Program-made: the position numbers and the translations under genes | Shown here: one piece after another, positions 42,902-53,086 of the stretch | How positions within the stretch are numbered: position 1 is the stretch's first letter | How the letters are laid out: every line of letters begins with the position of its first letter | Notes under the pieces: generated by a model | Told to the model about the DNA's origin: nothing | The model's database searches: none | What the model saw: the letters and a program-made list of their open reading frames with translations, nothing else | DNA from: Leeuwenhoekiella blandensis MED217 | Lineage (GTDB): Bacteria; Bacteroidota; Bacteroidia; Flavobacteriales; Flavobacteriaceae | NCBI RefSeq assembly: GCF_000152985.1 | Contig: NZ_CH672395.1 | Span: forward strand, 2,370,262 to 2,434,261 | Length of the DNA: 64,000 nucleotides | Direction: 5' to 3'

Positions 42902-45130
42902 ATGAAAAAAAAGTACCTCATTTTTATTGGATTGCTAATAACGGGGATTAATACTCAAGGGCAAGTAACACCGACGAAGCAGCAAGATTCAACTGATAGA
43001 GAAGAACTTCAAGAGATTCTTTTGTCCAATGCTGTTCTAGGAAGCAAGTTTGAAGTAAAGAATAAAACAGGTTCAGCTTATTATTTATCCTCAAAGGATC
43101 TTCAAAAATTCAGCTATACTGACGTAAACAAAGTATTACGTGCCGTTCCTGGAGTCTCCATCTATGAAGAAGATGGTTTTGGATTAAGACCTAATATAAG
43201 TTTACGCGGTTCATCACCAGAACGAAGTGCACGCATCACACTAATGGAAGATGGCGTTCTTATCGCACCTGCTCCATATAGTGCTTCATCTGCTTATTAT
43301 TTTCCAACTATCGGTAGAATGCAGGCCGTCGAGGTTCTTAAAGGTAGTAGTCAAATTCAATATGGTCCTTATACCACTGGTGGTGCGATCAATATGATAT
43401 CAAAGAAAATTCCAACTGATTTTTCTGGAGCGGCACGCTTTTCAATAGGAAATTATAACAGTAGAACTACCGAAGCGACCGTGGGTGATAGTTACAAGAA
43501 TTTTGGCTGGAACACAGAATATTACAACTACAATTCAGACGGTTTCAAATCACTTGACGGCGGAGGTAATACCGGATTTGATAAAAGTGATTATCTAGGA
43601 AAATTTAGATGGAATACTTCAGCTGATGCCAAAATTTTTCAAGCGATTACTGCTAAAATTCAATTTTCAGAAGAAACCAGTAATGAAACTTATCTTGGTT
43701 TAACTGACGATGATTTTTCCGAAGATCCCTTCCGCAGATACGCAGCATCTCAGAAAGATCAAATGAATGCTGAACACAGCCAATATCAGCTGAATCACAT
43801 TTTAAAACTTCCCTCAGGATTTAAATTAAGTACAACTATTTATAGAAATAACTTTAAGCGTAACTGGTATAAACTAGACGATGTTACGTTAACTGACGGC
43901 GTAAGCATAAGTAAAATACTTTCTAACCCACAGGAGTATCTTGCAGAATACAATGCACTTCAAGGCGACAATGATACTCCTGAAGATGCATTTGGTGTCA
44001 AAGCCAATAATCGTAAATATTATTCACAGGGAATACAAACCGTAGGAAAATTCTTTTGGGGAACCCAAAATGTACAATCCTTAGAATTAGGATTACGTTT
44101 TCATCAAGATGAAGAAGATCGTTTTCAATGGGAAGACCGTTTTGCTATCCAAAATGGAGAAATGAAACGGACAACAGTAGCCATTAAAGGTTCTAATGCT
44201 AACAGAGTTGCAAGTGCAGATGCACTTGCCGCACACGCCTTGTATAAAATCACATTTGATAAACTTACACTCACACCCGGTTTACGCTATGAGTATATCA
44301 AATTGCGTCGCGAAGACTTTGGTAAAGAAGACGCTAATAGAACCGGAATTGATTTAGCCACACGAGAAAACACCGTTGATGTTTGGATTCCCGGAATAGG
44401 TGCTAATTATAGATTTTCTCAAAACCTTTCCTTTTTTGGAGGTATTCATAAGGGCTTTGCACCTCCAGGAAGTTCTGATGGTCAAAAACCAGAAGAAAGT
44501 GTTAACTATGAGCTGGGCTCTCGTTTTCTTATAGGAGGTCTGAATGGTGAAATTGTAGGTTTTTATAATGACTACAGCAACCTCCTAGGAAGTGATCTTG
44601 CAGCTTCGGGAGGTACAGGAACATTAGACCAGTTTAATGCAGGTAAAGTAATTGTAAACGGTTTAGAAGTTTTACTTAACTATGATATTCTTTATAATAG
44701 TTCTGCGAGTATAAACCTACCGCTAACTTTTGCTTACACGTATACAAACAGTGAATTTCAAACTAGTTTTGAAAGTAGTGACGCTATTTACGGTGATGTT
44801 ACTAAGGGAGATGAAATCCCTTATATTGCTGAAAATCAATTTACGGTAACAGCTTCTCTTACACATAAAAAATTTGATTTAAGTCTGAGTGGGCGATATA
44901 CCGATGCCTTTCGCACACAAGCTGGAACTGGAACAATTCCCACAGAATTTAAGGTTCCATCGAGTTTTGTGGTTGATTTTGGGGCTCACTATTACATAAA
45001 CAAGCAGGTTTCTGTTTTTGGAAACATCATCAATCTACTTGACAATACATACGCCGTATCTCGAGTTCCGGCTGGGCTAAGACCTGGTATGCCGTTTAAT
45101 ATTAATACTGGCATTGCCTATAGATTTTAA
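42902..45130 (+). CDS. TonB-dependent outer-membrane receptor, FecA-like
   Basis: This 742-residue protein has a signal peptide, a plug domain (about residues 50-165: LRAVPGVSIYEEDGFGLRPNISLRGSSPERSARITLMEDG, then VEVLKGSSQIQYGPYTTGGAINMISKK) and a 22-strand-type beta barrel ending INTGIAYRF with the C-terminal aromatic. The SPERSARITLMEDGVLIAPAPY segment resembles ferric dicitrate receptors (FecA). It lacks the N-terminal carboxypeptidase-like domain of SusC proteins and has no susD neighbour, so siderophore or metal-citrate uptake is more likely than glycan import. The exact ligand is not determined. Confidence 0.88.
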   Translation: MKKKYLIFIGLLITGINTQGQVTPTKQQDSTDREELQEILLSNAVLGSKFEVKNKTGSAYYLSSKDLQKFSYTDVNKVLRAVPGVSIYEEDGFGLRPNISLRGSSPERSARITLMEDGVLIAPAPYSASSAYYFPTIGRMQAVEVLKGSSQIQYGPYTTGGAINMISKKIPTDFSGAARFSIGNYNSRTTEATVGDSYKNFGWNTEYYNYNSDGFKSLDGGGNTGFDKSDYLGKFRWNTSADAKIFQAITAKIQFSEETSNETYLGLTDDDFSEDPFRRYAASQKDQMNAEHSQYQLNHILKLPSGFKLSTTIYRNNFKRNWYKLDDVTLTDGVSISKILSNPQEYLAEYNALQGDNDTPEDAFGVKANNRKYYSQGIQTVGKFFWGTQNVQSLELGLRFHQDEEDRFQWEDRFAIQNGEMKRTTVAIKGSNANRVASADALAAHALYKITFDKLTLTPGLRYEYIKLRREDFGKEDANRTGIDLATRENTVDVWIPGIGANYRFSQNLSFFGGIHKGFAPPGSSDGQKPEESVNYELGSRFLIGGLNGEIVGFYNDYSNLLGSDLAASGGTGTLDQFNAGKVIVNGLEVLLNYDILYNSSASINLPLTFAYTYTNSEFQTSFESSDAIYGDVTKGDEIPYIAENQFTVTASLTHKKFDLSLSGRYTDAFRTQAGTGTIPTEFKVPSSFVVDFGAHYYINKQVSVFGNIINLLDNTYAVSRVPAGLRPGMPFNINTGIAYRF

Positions 45131-45153
45131 TATTTAGATTTCTAAAATAGAAT

Positions 45154-45194
45154 GCGACTCGGGTTTAATGATACTTTTCAAAAATTCGAGTCGC
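45154..45194. other. inverted repeat at the end of the convergent TonB receptor and HMG-CoA lyase genes
   Basis: GCGACTCG (45154-45161) and CGAGTCGC (45187-45194) pair perfectly over a 25-base loop that includes the HMG-CoA lyase stop. It may act as a weak terminator but there is no long U-run. Confidence 0.4.
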
Positions 45195-46031
45195 TTCATT
45201 ATGCGCCGACTCAAAACTCATAGGTCTAATTCCTGAATCTACCTTAACCGAATTAAAATAAGACAACATTTTCTCGGTGGGCATGTTGCCGGTAAGTTCG
45301 TCTTTTGCCATCGGGCAACCACCAAATCCCTGTATGGCACCGTCAAACCTGCGGCAGCCGGCTTGGTAAGCCGCATTGACTTTTTCAAACCATTGACTTG
45401 GTGTTGTGTGAAGATGCGCACCAAATTCAATCTGGGGATATTTCGGTATAAGTTCGCTGAAGAGACAATCAATCGTTTGCGCCTCTGAAGTTCCAACGGT
45501 ATCTGATAGCGAAATTATTGAAACTCCCATTTCCGCTAGCTTTTCTGTCCATTCACCTACAATTTCAACATCCCAAGGGTCACCATAAGGATTACCAAAA
45601 CCCATAGAAATATACGTCACAACTTCCTTATTATGTTTAGCCGCCAATTCTAGAATTTCAGAAAGAATCACCACCGATTCTTTTATTGTTTTATGCGTAT
45701 TACGCATTTGAAAGATCTCAGAAATACTGAAAGGATACCCTAAGTAATCGATCTCTTCAAATTTAACCGCATCTTGTGCACCTCTCAAATTAGCAACAAT
45801 AGCCAGAAGTTTGGTCTGCGTTGCGCTAAGGTCTAATCTACTCAAGACTTCAGCTGTATCAGCCATCTGCGGAATGGCTTTGGGGCTCACAAAACTACCA
45901 AAGTCTAACGTATCAAAACCACAGCGCAACAAGGACTGAAGGTATTGCACCTTGACTTCTGTAGGAATAAATTGCTTTATACCCTGCATTGCATCTCTGG
46001 GACATTCTACTATTTTAAGCGGTGTACTCAT
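45165..46031 (-). CDS. hydroxymethylglutaryl-CoA lyase
   Basis: This 288-residue TIM-barrel enzyme cleaves HMG-CoA to acetyl-CoA and acetoacetate in leucine breakdown. The catalytic N-terminal motif is VECPRDAMQG. The HMGL signature appears as SLSDTVG, the metal-binding HLHTTP and the Cys loop GFGGCPMAKDELTGNMPTE. It lies 42 bases downstream of the histidine kinase gene and may be cotranscribed with it and pyrD. Confidence 0.92.
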   Translation of the reverse strand: MSTPLKIVECPRDAMQGIKQFIPTEVKVQYLQSLLRCGFDTLDFGSFVSPKAIPQMADTAEVLSRLDLSATQTKLLAIVANLRGAQDAVKFEEIDYLGYPFSISEIFQMRNTHKTIKESVVILSEILELAAKHNKEVVTYISMGFGNPYGDPWDVEIVGEWTEKLAEMGVSIISLSDTVGTSEAQTIDCLFSELIPKYPQIEFGAHLHTTPSQWFEKVNAAYQAGCRRFDGAIQGFGGCPMAKDELTGNMPTEKMLSYFNSVKVDSGIRPMSFESAHNEATRIFEKYH

Positions 46032-46073
46032 AAAACCTAATGTAGTAATTTAAAGATACAACTCTAGAAACTC

Positions 46074-48020
46074 TTAGACGAGAGGTATGTGTAAAGTAAA
46101 AGTAGAACCTTCATTCTTTACACTTTGTGCAGTAATTTCTCCGCCTAATCTATGAGCAATTTCCTGACATAAAATCAATCCAATACCATTACCCGACTCA
46201 TCATTGGTCCCTTTTACAGAATACCGTTCTTGCTTTTTTAGAACACGATCTAACTCGTCATTGGTCATTCCAACCCCAGTGTCTGTAATTGATAGATTGT
46301 AAAACTTTTCAGTTTTAGTAGCACTAAAATTTATGTTACCATTTTCTGGCGTAAACTTTATTGCGTTCGTCAAAAGGTTACGCAAGATCACAGTTAGCAC
46401 TTGTCTATCTGATTCAATGACATCCTCCTGCGGAATATCGCAGGTAATCTTAATGCTCTTTTTTGCAATAAAGACTTCTTCAGCCTCAAAAACTTCTCTA
46501 GCCACTTCGTAAGGACGCAACTCTGTTTTAATAAACTTGTAACCATCCATTTGAGATTTGGCCCAAACCAGAACGCTATCAATTAAATAATACAGGTTTG
46601 AGGTTTGCTTTTTCAACTCTTCAGCTAAAATCTCTATTTCTTCCTGTGTAAAGGATTTAAAATTAGTATGCAGCATATTGATACTGCTTAACACCGCTGC
46701 CACCGGACTCTTAACATCGTGTGCTACTATAGAAAATAAATTATTCTTCTGATGGTTACTTTCCGTAAGACTTTTATTGCTTTCGTTAAGTAGGCTTTGT
46801 TGCTTTTTAAGTGTTTTATTTGCCTCTGATTTATAGATATACATTCTGTAGAGAATTAACATCAAAATCAAGAGTAAGAAAATAAACAAGGTAACTCCCC
46901 AAATGGCATAACGCTGATGCTTGATCTTTAAGGCCTGAAGCTCAGAGTCGTTACGCAACAGCTCATTTTCAAACTGTTGCTGCTCCGTTTGAAACTGTAT
47001 TTTTAAATTTTGAAGAATATTTGATTGCTCTCTGTTGTGGATCTCGTTATTGAGTTCAATGTATTTTTTGGCATAAATAAGAGCTTCCTTATCGATATTT
47101 TTTGCTTCAAACAGTTTTTGCTGCGCTTCATAATTGGCCAAAATCACATATTGATCTTTTGTAGCAAGTGCACGCTCCTCAAGCCCCTCAAGTTCATTCT
47201 CGGCTAAATTAAGGTCGCCTTGATATATATGACTTTGCGCTTTATATCCCCGTGACAAGATCTCAAACTGAACCGGAATATTTTCTCTGGAAATCGCATA
47301 AGATAAACTCTTGATAGCCTCATCATAATCTCCTAAGAAGAATTGAGCAGTACCCATATTGAAATATGTGACCGCGGTAACCCGAGAATCTGATTTTGCA
47401 TCAATATAACCTACCGCTTTCTTGGCATAATATAGCGCACTATCCATCACCTTTTTCTCCCGAAAAACGCCACTTAAGTTTGTTATGTATTTTATATACT
47501 GCCCCTTACTTTGAACGGTATCTATGTATCGTATTGCACGATAAAAATTCTGCTGGGCTGCATCATAATCTCTTAGGTAAAACTCAAGAACACCAAGGTT
47601 CCCGTAACTTTCACTTAGCCCAACACTATCTTCAAGCGCTTTGTAAAGCGGAAGCGCCTTCTGAAACTCTAATATCGCCAAAGGATATTGCGACGTCACC
47701 ACATAATAGGTTCCGTTACGATTATATGCCTTTGCAATACCACGCTCATAATTATTTAAAAGCGCTAATTCTAAAGATTTCTTAATGTATTTTTTTGCTG
47801 AATCTGGCTTGAGGTATAAAAATTCGTAGCTTATTTGCTCATTAAGATCACTACGTAAACTATCACTCTGTGCTTTGGCAAGTTCACGCTTTAAGGAGTC
47901 TATATTTTTGGTTTGTCCAAAACTCTGAAAACCAAAGAATAGAAAAATCAGACACACAATAATGCGCCTTAAAAGTATTTTAAAGTGTTTAAAATTGAAT
48001 TTCACTAAACCTAAATGCAT
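46074..48020 (-). CDS. TPR-containing sensor histidine kinase
   Basis: This 648-residue protein has a signal sequence with a long basic n-region, periplasmic TPR repeats (about residues 60-330), one membrane helix (372-393), a coiled-coil linker (395-425), a HisKA domain with His434 in IVAHDVKSPVAAVLS, and a HATPase_c domain with NAIKFTPENG (N box), SITDTGVGM (G1) and NGIGLILCQEIAHRLGG (G2). TPR-HK proteins of this layout are typical in Bacteroidetes. No response regulator gene is adjacent, so its partner lies elsewhere. Confidence 0.9.
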   Translation of the reverse strand: MHLGLVKFNFKHFKILLRRIIVCLIFLFFGFQSFGQTKNIDSLKRELAKAQSDSLRSDLNEQISYEFLYLKPDSAKKYIKKSLELALLNNYERGIAKAYNRNGTYYVVTSQYPLAILEFQKALPLYKALEDSVGLSESYGNLGVLEFYLRDYDAAQQNFYRAIRYIDTVQSKGQYIKYITNLSGVFREKKVMDSALYYAKKAVGYIDAKSDSRVTAVTYFNMGTAQFFLGDYDEAIKSLSYAISRENIPVQFEILSRGYKAQSHIYQGDLNLAENELEGLEERALATKDQYVILANYEAQQKLFEAKNIDKEALIYAKKYIELNNEIHNREQSNILQNLKIQFQTEQQQFENELLRNDSELQALKIKHQRYAIWGVTLFIFLLLILMLILYRMYIYKSEANKTLKKQQSLLNESNKSLTESNHQKNNLFSIVAHDVKSPVAAVLSSINMLHTNFKSFTQEEIEILAEELKKQTSNLYYLIDSVLVWAKSQMDGYKFIKTELRPYEVAREVFEAEEVFIAKKSIKITCDIPQEDVIESDRQVLTVILRNLLTNAIKFTPENGNINFSATKTEKFYNLSITDTGVGMTNDELDRVLKKQERYSVKGTNDESGNGIGLILCQEIAHRLGGEITAQSVKNEGSTFTLHIPLV

Positions 48021-48052
48021 TGAAGTTGGAAGCGTAAATGTATTAAAGCTTT

Positions 48053-49066
48053 TTATTTCTGCTTCAGAATTTCCTGATTAATACGCTTTATTAATTCCGG
48101 TCCTTCGTAAATAAATCCGGTATATAACTGAATTAGACTTGCTCCGGCCTCTAATTTTTCAAGCGCATCTGCTGCAGAATGAATTCCCCCTACTCCAATT
48201 ATCGGGAATGCTTTATTGCTTTTAACCGATAAAAACCGAATAACCTCCGTAGACCTATCTTTTAAAGGTTTACCGCTTAAACCTCCGGTTTCCTCCTTAT
48301 TTTCAGACTTCAATCCTTCACGACTTATAGTTGTATTGGTCGCGATAACACCGGCGATCTGCGTTGTTTTTACAATATCAATAATATCTAATAATTGCTC
48401 ATCGGTAAGATCTGGAGCAATTTTTAAAAGAATAGGCTTCCCTCCTTTTAGCTTGTTGAGTTCCTGAAGACCGGCAAGCAGTTTAGTTAGTGGTTCTTTG
48501 TCCTGTAATGCGCGTAAATTGGGTGTGTTTGGCGAACTCACATTAACCACAAAATAATCTACATAATCATAAAGCGCCTCAAAACAAATCTTATAGTCGT
48601 TAAAAGCTTCCTCGTTAGGAGTGACTTTATTTTTACCAATGTTTCCGCCTATTAAAACATTCTTGTTTTTCTTCAGCCGGGTTACTGCTGCTTCCACTCC
48701 GCCGTTATTAAATCCCATACGGTTGATGATCGCCTGATCTTCCTTCAGTCTAAAAAGACGCTTTTTAGGATTTCCCGGCTGCGGTTTTGGAGTAAGCGTT
48801 CCAATTTCTACAAACCCAAAACCAAAATCTGAAAGTTCCTGATACAACTTGGCATCCTTATCAAAACCTGCGGCAAGTCCTACCGGATTTTTAAATTTCA
48901 GCCCAAAAACCTCACGCTCCAAAGCTTTATCTTCTACTTGAAAAGAAGATTTAGCAAGCCGTGTAAGCCCTAATTTGCTTAGTAATTTTATACTTCTGAA
49001 GCTAAAATGATGAACACCTTCCGGATCAAATTTAAAAAGTAAGGGGCGTACAATGCTTTTATACAT
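48053..49066 (-). CDS. pyrD: dihydroorotate dehydrogenase (quinone), class 2
   Basis: This 337-residue membrane-associated enzyme oxidises dihydroorotate to orotate and reduces quinone. The N-terminal helix ([26 protein letters not shown]) that forms the quinone tunnel is present, which separates class 2 from class 1. The core has [19 protein letters not shown], the catalytic Ser block [14 protein letters not shown] and FMN sites ([25 protein letters not shown]). A -7 element (TATTTTTG on the minus strand, 49089-49096) lies 22 bases upstream. Confidence 0.96.
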   Translation of the reverse strand: MYKSIVRPLLFKFDPEGVHHFSFRSIKLLSKLGLTRLAKSSFQVEDKALEREVFGLKFKNPVGLAAGFDKDAKLYQELSDFGFGFVEIGTLTPKPQPGNPKKRLFRLKEDQAIINRMGFNNGGVEAAVTRLKKNKNVLIGGNIGKNKVTPNEEAFNDYKICFEALYDYVDYFVVNVSSPNTPNLRALQDKEPLTKLLAGLQELNKLKGGKPILLKIAPDLTDEQLLDIIDIVKTTQIAGVIATNTTISREGLKSENKEETGGLSGKPLKDRSTEVIRFLSVKSNKAFPIIGVGGIHSAADALEKLEAGASLIQLYTGFIYEGPELIKRINQEILKQK

Positions 49067-49236
49067 AGAGGTCGGTTTTAAGGTCTGGCAAAAATAGCTT
49101 TAAGTACCTCAACTCAAAAGAAAAACTGCTGCTATTACACCGAATTAAATATTTTATAAAATTGATTCTCTGTATTTTATTTTTTGATCATAACAGTACC
49201 TTTACAACCTAAAACTATCAAGTTTAAAATTTGTCT

Positions 49237-50472
49237 ATGATCCAAAAAGACCTCCTAATAAAGCGTTTTGTAAGCTATGTCACCATAGATACACAAAGTG
49301 ATGAAAACAGCAGCACTACTCCAAGTACTCAAGAACAATGGGACCTTGCTCACAAATTACATCAGGAACTTCTTGATATGGGACTCTCTGAGGTAAGTAT
49401 CGACGATAACGGTTATATTATGGCAACGCTACCAGCAACTGTAGACAAGCCATTGCCTACGATTGGTTTTATTGCACATTATGACACTACGCCAGATTTT
49501 AGCGGAACTAATGTAAATCCTCAAATCATTGAGAATTACAATGGTAAAGACATCGTTCTTAATGAGGAGGCAGACATTATTCTCTCTCCAGATGATTTTG
49601 ACGAGCTTTTAGATTACAAAGGACAAACCCTGATCACTACTGACGGGACAACACTGCTTGGCGCCGATGATAAAGCCGGTATTACCGAAATTATGGAGGC
49701 AGCACTATACCTCAAAAGCCATCCGGAGATCGAACACGGTCCCATACGCATAGGATTTACTCCTGATGAAGAAATTGGCCGTGGCGCCCATAAATTTGAT
49801 GTTGAAAAATTTGGAGCGGAATGGGCATATACGATGGACGGTAGCCAAATTGGCGAACTCGAATTTGAAAACTTTAATGCTGCAGGGGTCAAGGTTTTTG
49901 TTAAGGGAAAAAGTGTACATCCCGGTTATGCCAAAGGTAAAATGATCAACAGCATTCATATCGCACAAGATTTTATCAGTTCGCTTCCAAGATTAGAAAC
50001 TCCAGAGCATACTTCAGGGCGTGAAGGATTTTTTCACTTAAACGGAATCCATGGTGATGTTGAAGAAACCGTTCTTGAATACATTTTGCGAGATCACGAC
50101 AAAGAGCATTTTGAAGCGCGTAAAGAAGTACTGAATAATCTTGCGGCAGAAATCAATAGTCAATACGGCTTAGAGCTAATTTCAATAGAAATTAAAGATC
50201 AATACTTTAATATGCGCGAGAAAATCGAACCGGTAATGCATATTGTAGAATTGGCAGAAAAAGCAATGCGTGCGGTAGACGTTGAGCCTATTATTAAACC
50301 TATACGAGGAGGTACCGATGGTTCTCAGCTTTCATTTATGGGATTACCCTGCCCTAATATTTTTGCGGGGGGACATAATTTCCACGGAAGATTTGAATAC
50401 GTGCCTGTAGAAAGTATGATCAAGGCTACTGAAGTTATTATCAAAATAGCTGAATTGGCTGCTAAAAAATAA
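49237..50472 (+). CDS. pepT: peptidase T (tripeptide aminopeptidase)
   Basis: This 411-residue M20 family metallopeptidase removes the N-terminal residue of tripeptides in the cytoplasm. The dizinc ligands are visible in [10 protein letters not shown] (His81, Asp83), [11 protein letters not shown], the [10 protein letters not shown] catalytic Glu region, and the C-terminal [13 protein letters not shown]. The lid domain includes [23 protein letters not shown] six bases upstream gives an alternative MSM start; the ATG is preferred. Confidence 0.95.
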   Translation: MIQKDLLIKRFVSYVTIDTQSDENSSTTPSTQEQWDLAHKLHQELLDMGLSEVSIDDNGYIMATLPATVDKPLPTIGFIAHYDTTPDFSGTNVNPQIIENYNGKDIVLNEEADIILSPDDFDELLDYKGQTLITTDGTTLLGADDKAGITEIMEAALYLKSHPEIEHGPIRIGFTPDEEIGRGAHKFDVEKFGAEWAYTMDGSQIGELEFENFNAAGVKVFVKGKSVHPGYAKGKMINSIHIAQDFISSLPRLETPEHTSGREGFFHLNGIHGDVEETVLEYILRDHDKEHFEARKEVLNNLAAEINSQYGLELISIEIKDQYFNMREKIEPVMHIVELAEKAMRAVDVEPIIKPIRGGTDGSQLSFMGLPCPNIFAGGHNFHGRFEYVPVESMIKATEVIIKIAELAAKK

Positions 50473-50541
50473 AAATCAAAAACAGCGCAACCTTTTGATA
50501 ATTAGAGCATCTTTGTGATGTAATCAATCACAAAACACGAA

Positions 50542-51117
50542 ATGCTCAAAAAATTAAGCGTCGTTCTTCTGCTAACACTATCAACAAGCGTAGTCGCTCA
50601 GGAAGAAGAGAGTTTTTTAGATAAAAAGCACGAGATTAAATTAGATGCCATTGAGTTAATCGCTGTTGCTAATATTGAATTTACTTATGAGTATCTCATA
50701 AGTAAATATTCCGGTGCCGGTATCTCCATTACATTTGATGGAGGAAAAGAAAGCGATGACATCATAACGTGGGCTATCACGCCATTTTACAGGCAGTATT
50801 TCTTCAATCGTCAAGAAAAACGTGCTCAGGGTCTCTTCGCTGAAGGGCACCTCAATGTAGGTGGGTTTGAAGATTATTACTACGAGTTCACCTACAGCGT
50901 TGATTCTGAATATCAGCCTGAAACCCGGATAGAAAACAGCACGACCGCATTTGGTGCCGGCTTCGCTTTAGGATACAAATGGGCGAGCAATAACGGCTTT
51001 GTCATTGAGCCGCTTTTAGGAGTAGGTCGCAATCTTTTTGGTTCAGAAGTTAATGACGATTATATTGACTTAGACTTTTATTTTAGAGGAGGCATACAAG
51101 TAGGTTATAGATTTTAA
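50542..51117 (+). CDS. outer-membrane beta-barrel protein, DUF3575-like
   Basis: This 191-residue protein has a signal peptide ending SVVAQ and alternating amphipathic strands, ending GGIQVGYRF, the C-terminal aromatic typical of outer-membrane barrels. The HEIKLDAIELIAVANIEFTYEYLISKYSGAGISI opening is like the DUF3575 group of Bacteroidetes surface proteins. Function is unknown. Confidence 0.72.
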   Translation: MLKKLSVVLLLTLSTSVVAQEEESFLDKKHEIKLDAIELIAVANIEFTYEYLISKYSGAGISITFDGGKESDDIITWAITPFYRQYFFNRQEKRAQGLFAEGHLNVGGFEDYYYEFTYSVDSEYQPETRIENSTTAFGAGFALGYKWASNNGFVIEPLLGVGRNLFGSEVNDDYIDLDFYFRGGIQVGYRF

Positions 51118-51212
51118 TAATATTCTCTCAACAAAAAAATTGCTATAACCGAAGCAACCATTTAAAGCTATTAGCGTCTAAAAGGTGTAAACAAAAAATC
51201 ACATTTTACATT

Positions 51213-51716
51213 ATGATGCTAAAAACGACAAACGCGTATTTTAAATTAATTTCAGCAATAATAGGCCTAACCGCCTTAATCTCTTGCGGAACAGACGATA
51301 CCGATTATGAAACTCCTGTAACTGAAACTCCGGAGGAAGCTTTTGAACGTAATGAAGCAGAAATCCTTGCTTATATCGAAGCAAATGATCTTGAAGCTAC
51401 ACGTACAGAAAGCGGCTTGTATTATGTTATTACCGCTGAAGGAACCGGCGACACGCCTGCAGCAGATGCAGATGTTAGTGTGAACTACAAGGGTTATTTT
51501 TTAAATGAAAACGTATTTGACCAATCTACCAGAGCGGTGCAGTTTAACCTTGAGAATGTAATCGCTGGTTTTTCTGAAGGAATTCAGCTTATTCAAGAAG
51601 GTGGCTCAGCTACCTTATTAATGCCGGCAAGCTTGGCCTACGGCGTTTACGGGAGCGGACCAATTCCACCATATACCGCTATTGCTTTTGATGTTGAATT
51701 GTTAGAAATACAGTAA
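51213..51716 (+). CDS. FKBP-type peptidyl-prolyl isomerase lipoprotein
   Basis: This 167-residue protein has a lipoprotein signal ending ALISC, an acidic linker and an FKBP domain (about residues 65-165): VSVNYKGYFLNENVFDQS, then VIAGFSEGIQLIQEGGSATLLMPASLAYG and PPYTAIAFDVELLEI. These are the canonical FKBP beta strands and proline-binding loops. It is the third type of prolyl isomerase in the window. A second ATG follows the first directly. Confidence 0.9.
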   Translation: MMLKTTNAYFKLISAIIGLTALISCGTDDTDYETPVTETPEEAFERNEAEILAYIEANDLEATRTESGLYYVITAEGTGDTPAADADVSVNYKGYFLNENVFDQSTRAVQFNLENVIAGFSEGIQLIQEGGSATLLMPASLAYGVYGSGPIPPYTAIAFDVELLEIQ

Positions 51717-51745
51717 ATAAGCTTAAGCATTTTTACCTTTAACAG

Positions 51746-51753
51746 ATGCCAAT
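51746..51753 (+). repeat. possible remnant of the dispersed repeat (tail only)
   Basis: GATGCCAAT followed by AAAAAA and a terminator resembles the right edge of copies A-C (GGCGCCAAT, GGTGTCAAT, GTTACCAAT). Nothing further upstream matches. It may be a degenerate copy, a site where no element inserted, or coincidence. Confidence 0.3.
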
Positions 51754-51784
51754 AAAAAAGGAGCGCAATTTGCGCTCCTTTTTT
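51754..51784. terminator. bidirectional terminator between FKBP and rocD
   Basis: AAAAAAGGAGCGCA pairs perfectly with TGCGCTCCTTTTTT around a three-base loop. Confidence 0.9.
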
Positions 51785-51805
51785 ATGAAAATATATTCAG
51801 ACTTT

Positions 51806-53086
51806 TTACTTCTCAAATGCCTTTAAGGTTTTGATGATGATAGCAACACAATCTAGCAATTGCGCTTCATTCATAACCAATGGTGGTGCAAAACGAATGA
51901 TATTCCCATGCGTTGGTTTTGCCAGCAATCCGTTTTCTTTCAAAGCCATACAAATGTCCCAAGCCGTACTGCTGTCTTCAGAATCATTGATCACAATGGC
52001 GTTTAACAATCCGCGACCGCGAACCAAATTCACTATTGAACTTCCTTCAATATATTCATTGAGTTTCTTACGAAATAATTCACCTAAAACTCTAGCATTT
52101 TGAGCCAACTTCTCATCTTTCACCACATCTAGCGCTGCCATTGCCACCGCCCCAGCTACAGGGTTTCCACCAAAAGTAGAACCGTGCTGACCTGGTTTAA
52201 TAACATTCATTACAGGATCATCAGCCAATACTGCAGAAACAGGATAGGCTCCACCAGAAAGTGCCTTTCCTAAAATTAAAATATCTGGACGCGTGTAAGT
52301 TTCCTGCTGCTCACAATGCCCTTCGCAAGTACAGTTACCACAAACAGCAAGTAAGGCTCCGGTGCGCGCAATACCCGTTTGAATTTCGTCTGCAATAAAC
52401 AATACATTATGTGCTTTACATATGGCTTGTGATTTCTTGATAAAATCATCACTTGGCGTGTAAACACCAGCTTCACCTTGTATAGGCTCCACTAAAAAAC
52501 CTGCGATATTATCATTTTCTTTTAAAGCTTTTTCAAGCGCTTCGGTATCATCGTAGGGTATTTTTATAAATCCCGGAGTGTATGGTCCAAAGTTTTTACG
52601 TGCATCTTCATCGTTAGAAAAAGAAATGATGGTTGTTGTTCTTCCGTGGAAATTATTTTCGCAAACAATGATCTGCGCGTCTTGCTCTGGAACGCCTTTT
52701 TCTTCATACGCCCATTTACGAGCGATTTTTATAGCCGTCTCTACCGCTTCGGCACCGGTATTCATAGGTAACAACTTGTCAAACCCAAAATATTCGGTGG
52801 CATACTTCTCATAACGACCTAACACATCATTATGAAAAGCGCGAGAGGTAAGTGTAAGCACTTCGGCTTGTTTTGTCATTGCGCCTACAATGGCCGGGTG
52901 ACAATGCCCTTGGTTAACTGCTGAATATGCTGATAAAAAATCATAATACTTTTTATCTTCTACATCCCACACGTAAACGCCTTCGCCACGTTTTAGCACC
53001 ACAGGAAGCGGGTGATAATTGTGCGCGCCGTGCTTGTCCTCAAGAGCAATCGCCTCTTGTGAAGTAAGTTGATCTACAGTAGTCAT
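51806..53086 (-). CDS. rocD: ornithine aminotransferase with a Cys-rich insertion
   Basis: This 426-residue PLP enzyme converts ornithine and 2-oxoglutarate to glutamate semialdehyde and glutamate. Class III aminotransferase landmarks are MNTGAEAVETAIK, FHGRT, FIADEIQTGIARTG with Asp233, and the PLP Lys274 in LILGKALSGG. Between the aspartate and the lysine there is an unusual loop CGNCTCEGHC with Cys249, Cys252, Cys254 and Cys258, where mammalian and Bacillus enzymes have a short cysteine-free turn. It could bind a metal or a cluster, or form disulfides. The rest of the enzyme looks intact. Confidence 0.93.
   Translation of the reverse strand: MTTVDQLTSQEAIALEDKHGAHNYHPLPVVLKRGEGVYVWDVEDKKYYDFLSAYSAVNQGHCHPAIVGAMTKQAEVLTLTSRAFHNDVLGRYEKYATEYFGFDKLLPMNTGAEAVETAIKIARKWAYEEKGVPEQDAQIIVCENNFHGRTTTIISFSNDEDARKNFGPYTPGFIKIPYDDTEALEKALKENDNIAGFLVEPIQGEAGVYTPSDDFIKKSQAICKAHNVLFIADEIQTGIARTGALLAVCGNCTCEGHCEQQETYTRPDILILGKALSGGAYPVSAVLADDPVMNVIKPGQHGSTFGGNPVAGAVAMAALDVVKDEKLAQNARVLGELFRKKLNEYIEGSSIVNLVRGRGLLNAIVINDSEDSSTAWDICMALKENGLLAKPTHGNIIRFAPPLVMNEAQLLDCVAIIIKTLKAFEK

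Noticed and set aside
47396-47785. 129-codon plus-strand frame within the TPR histidine kinase gene
   Set aside because: It is antisense to the TPR repeats; the composition is atypical and no start signals are seen.
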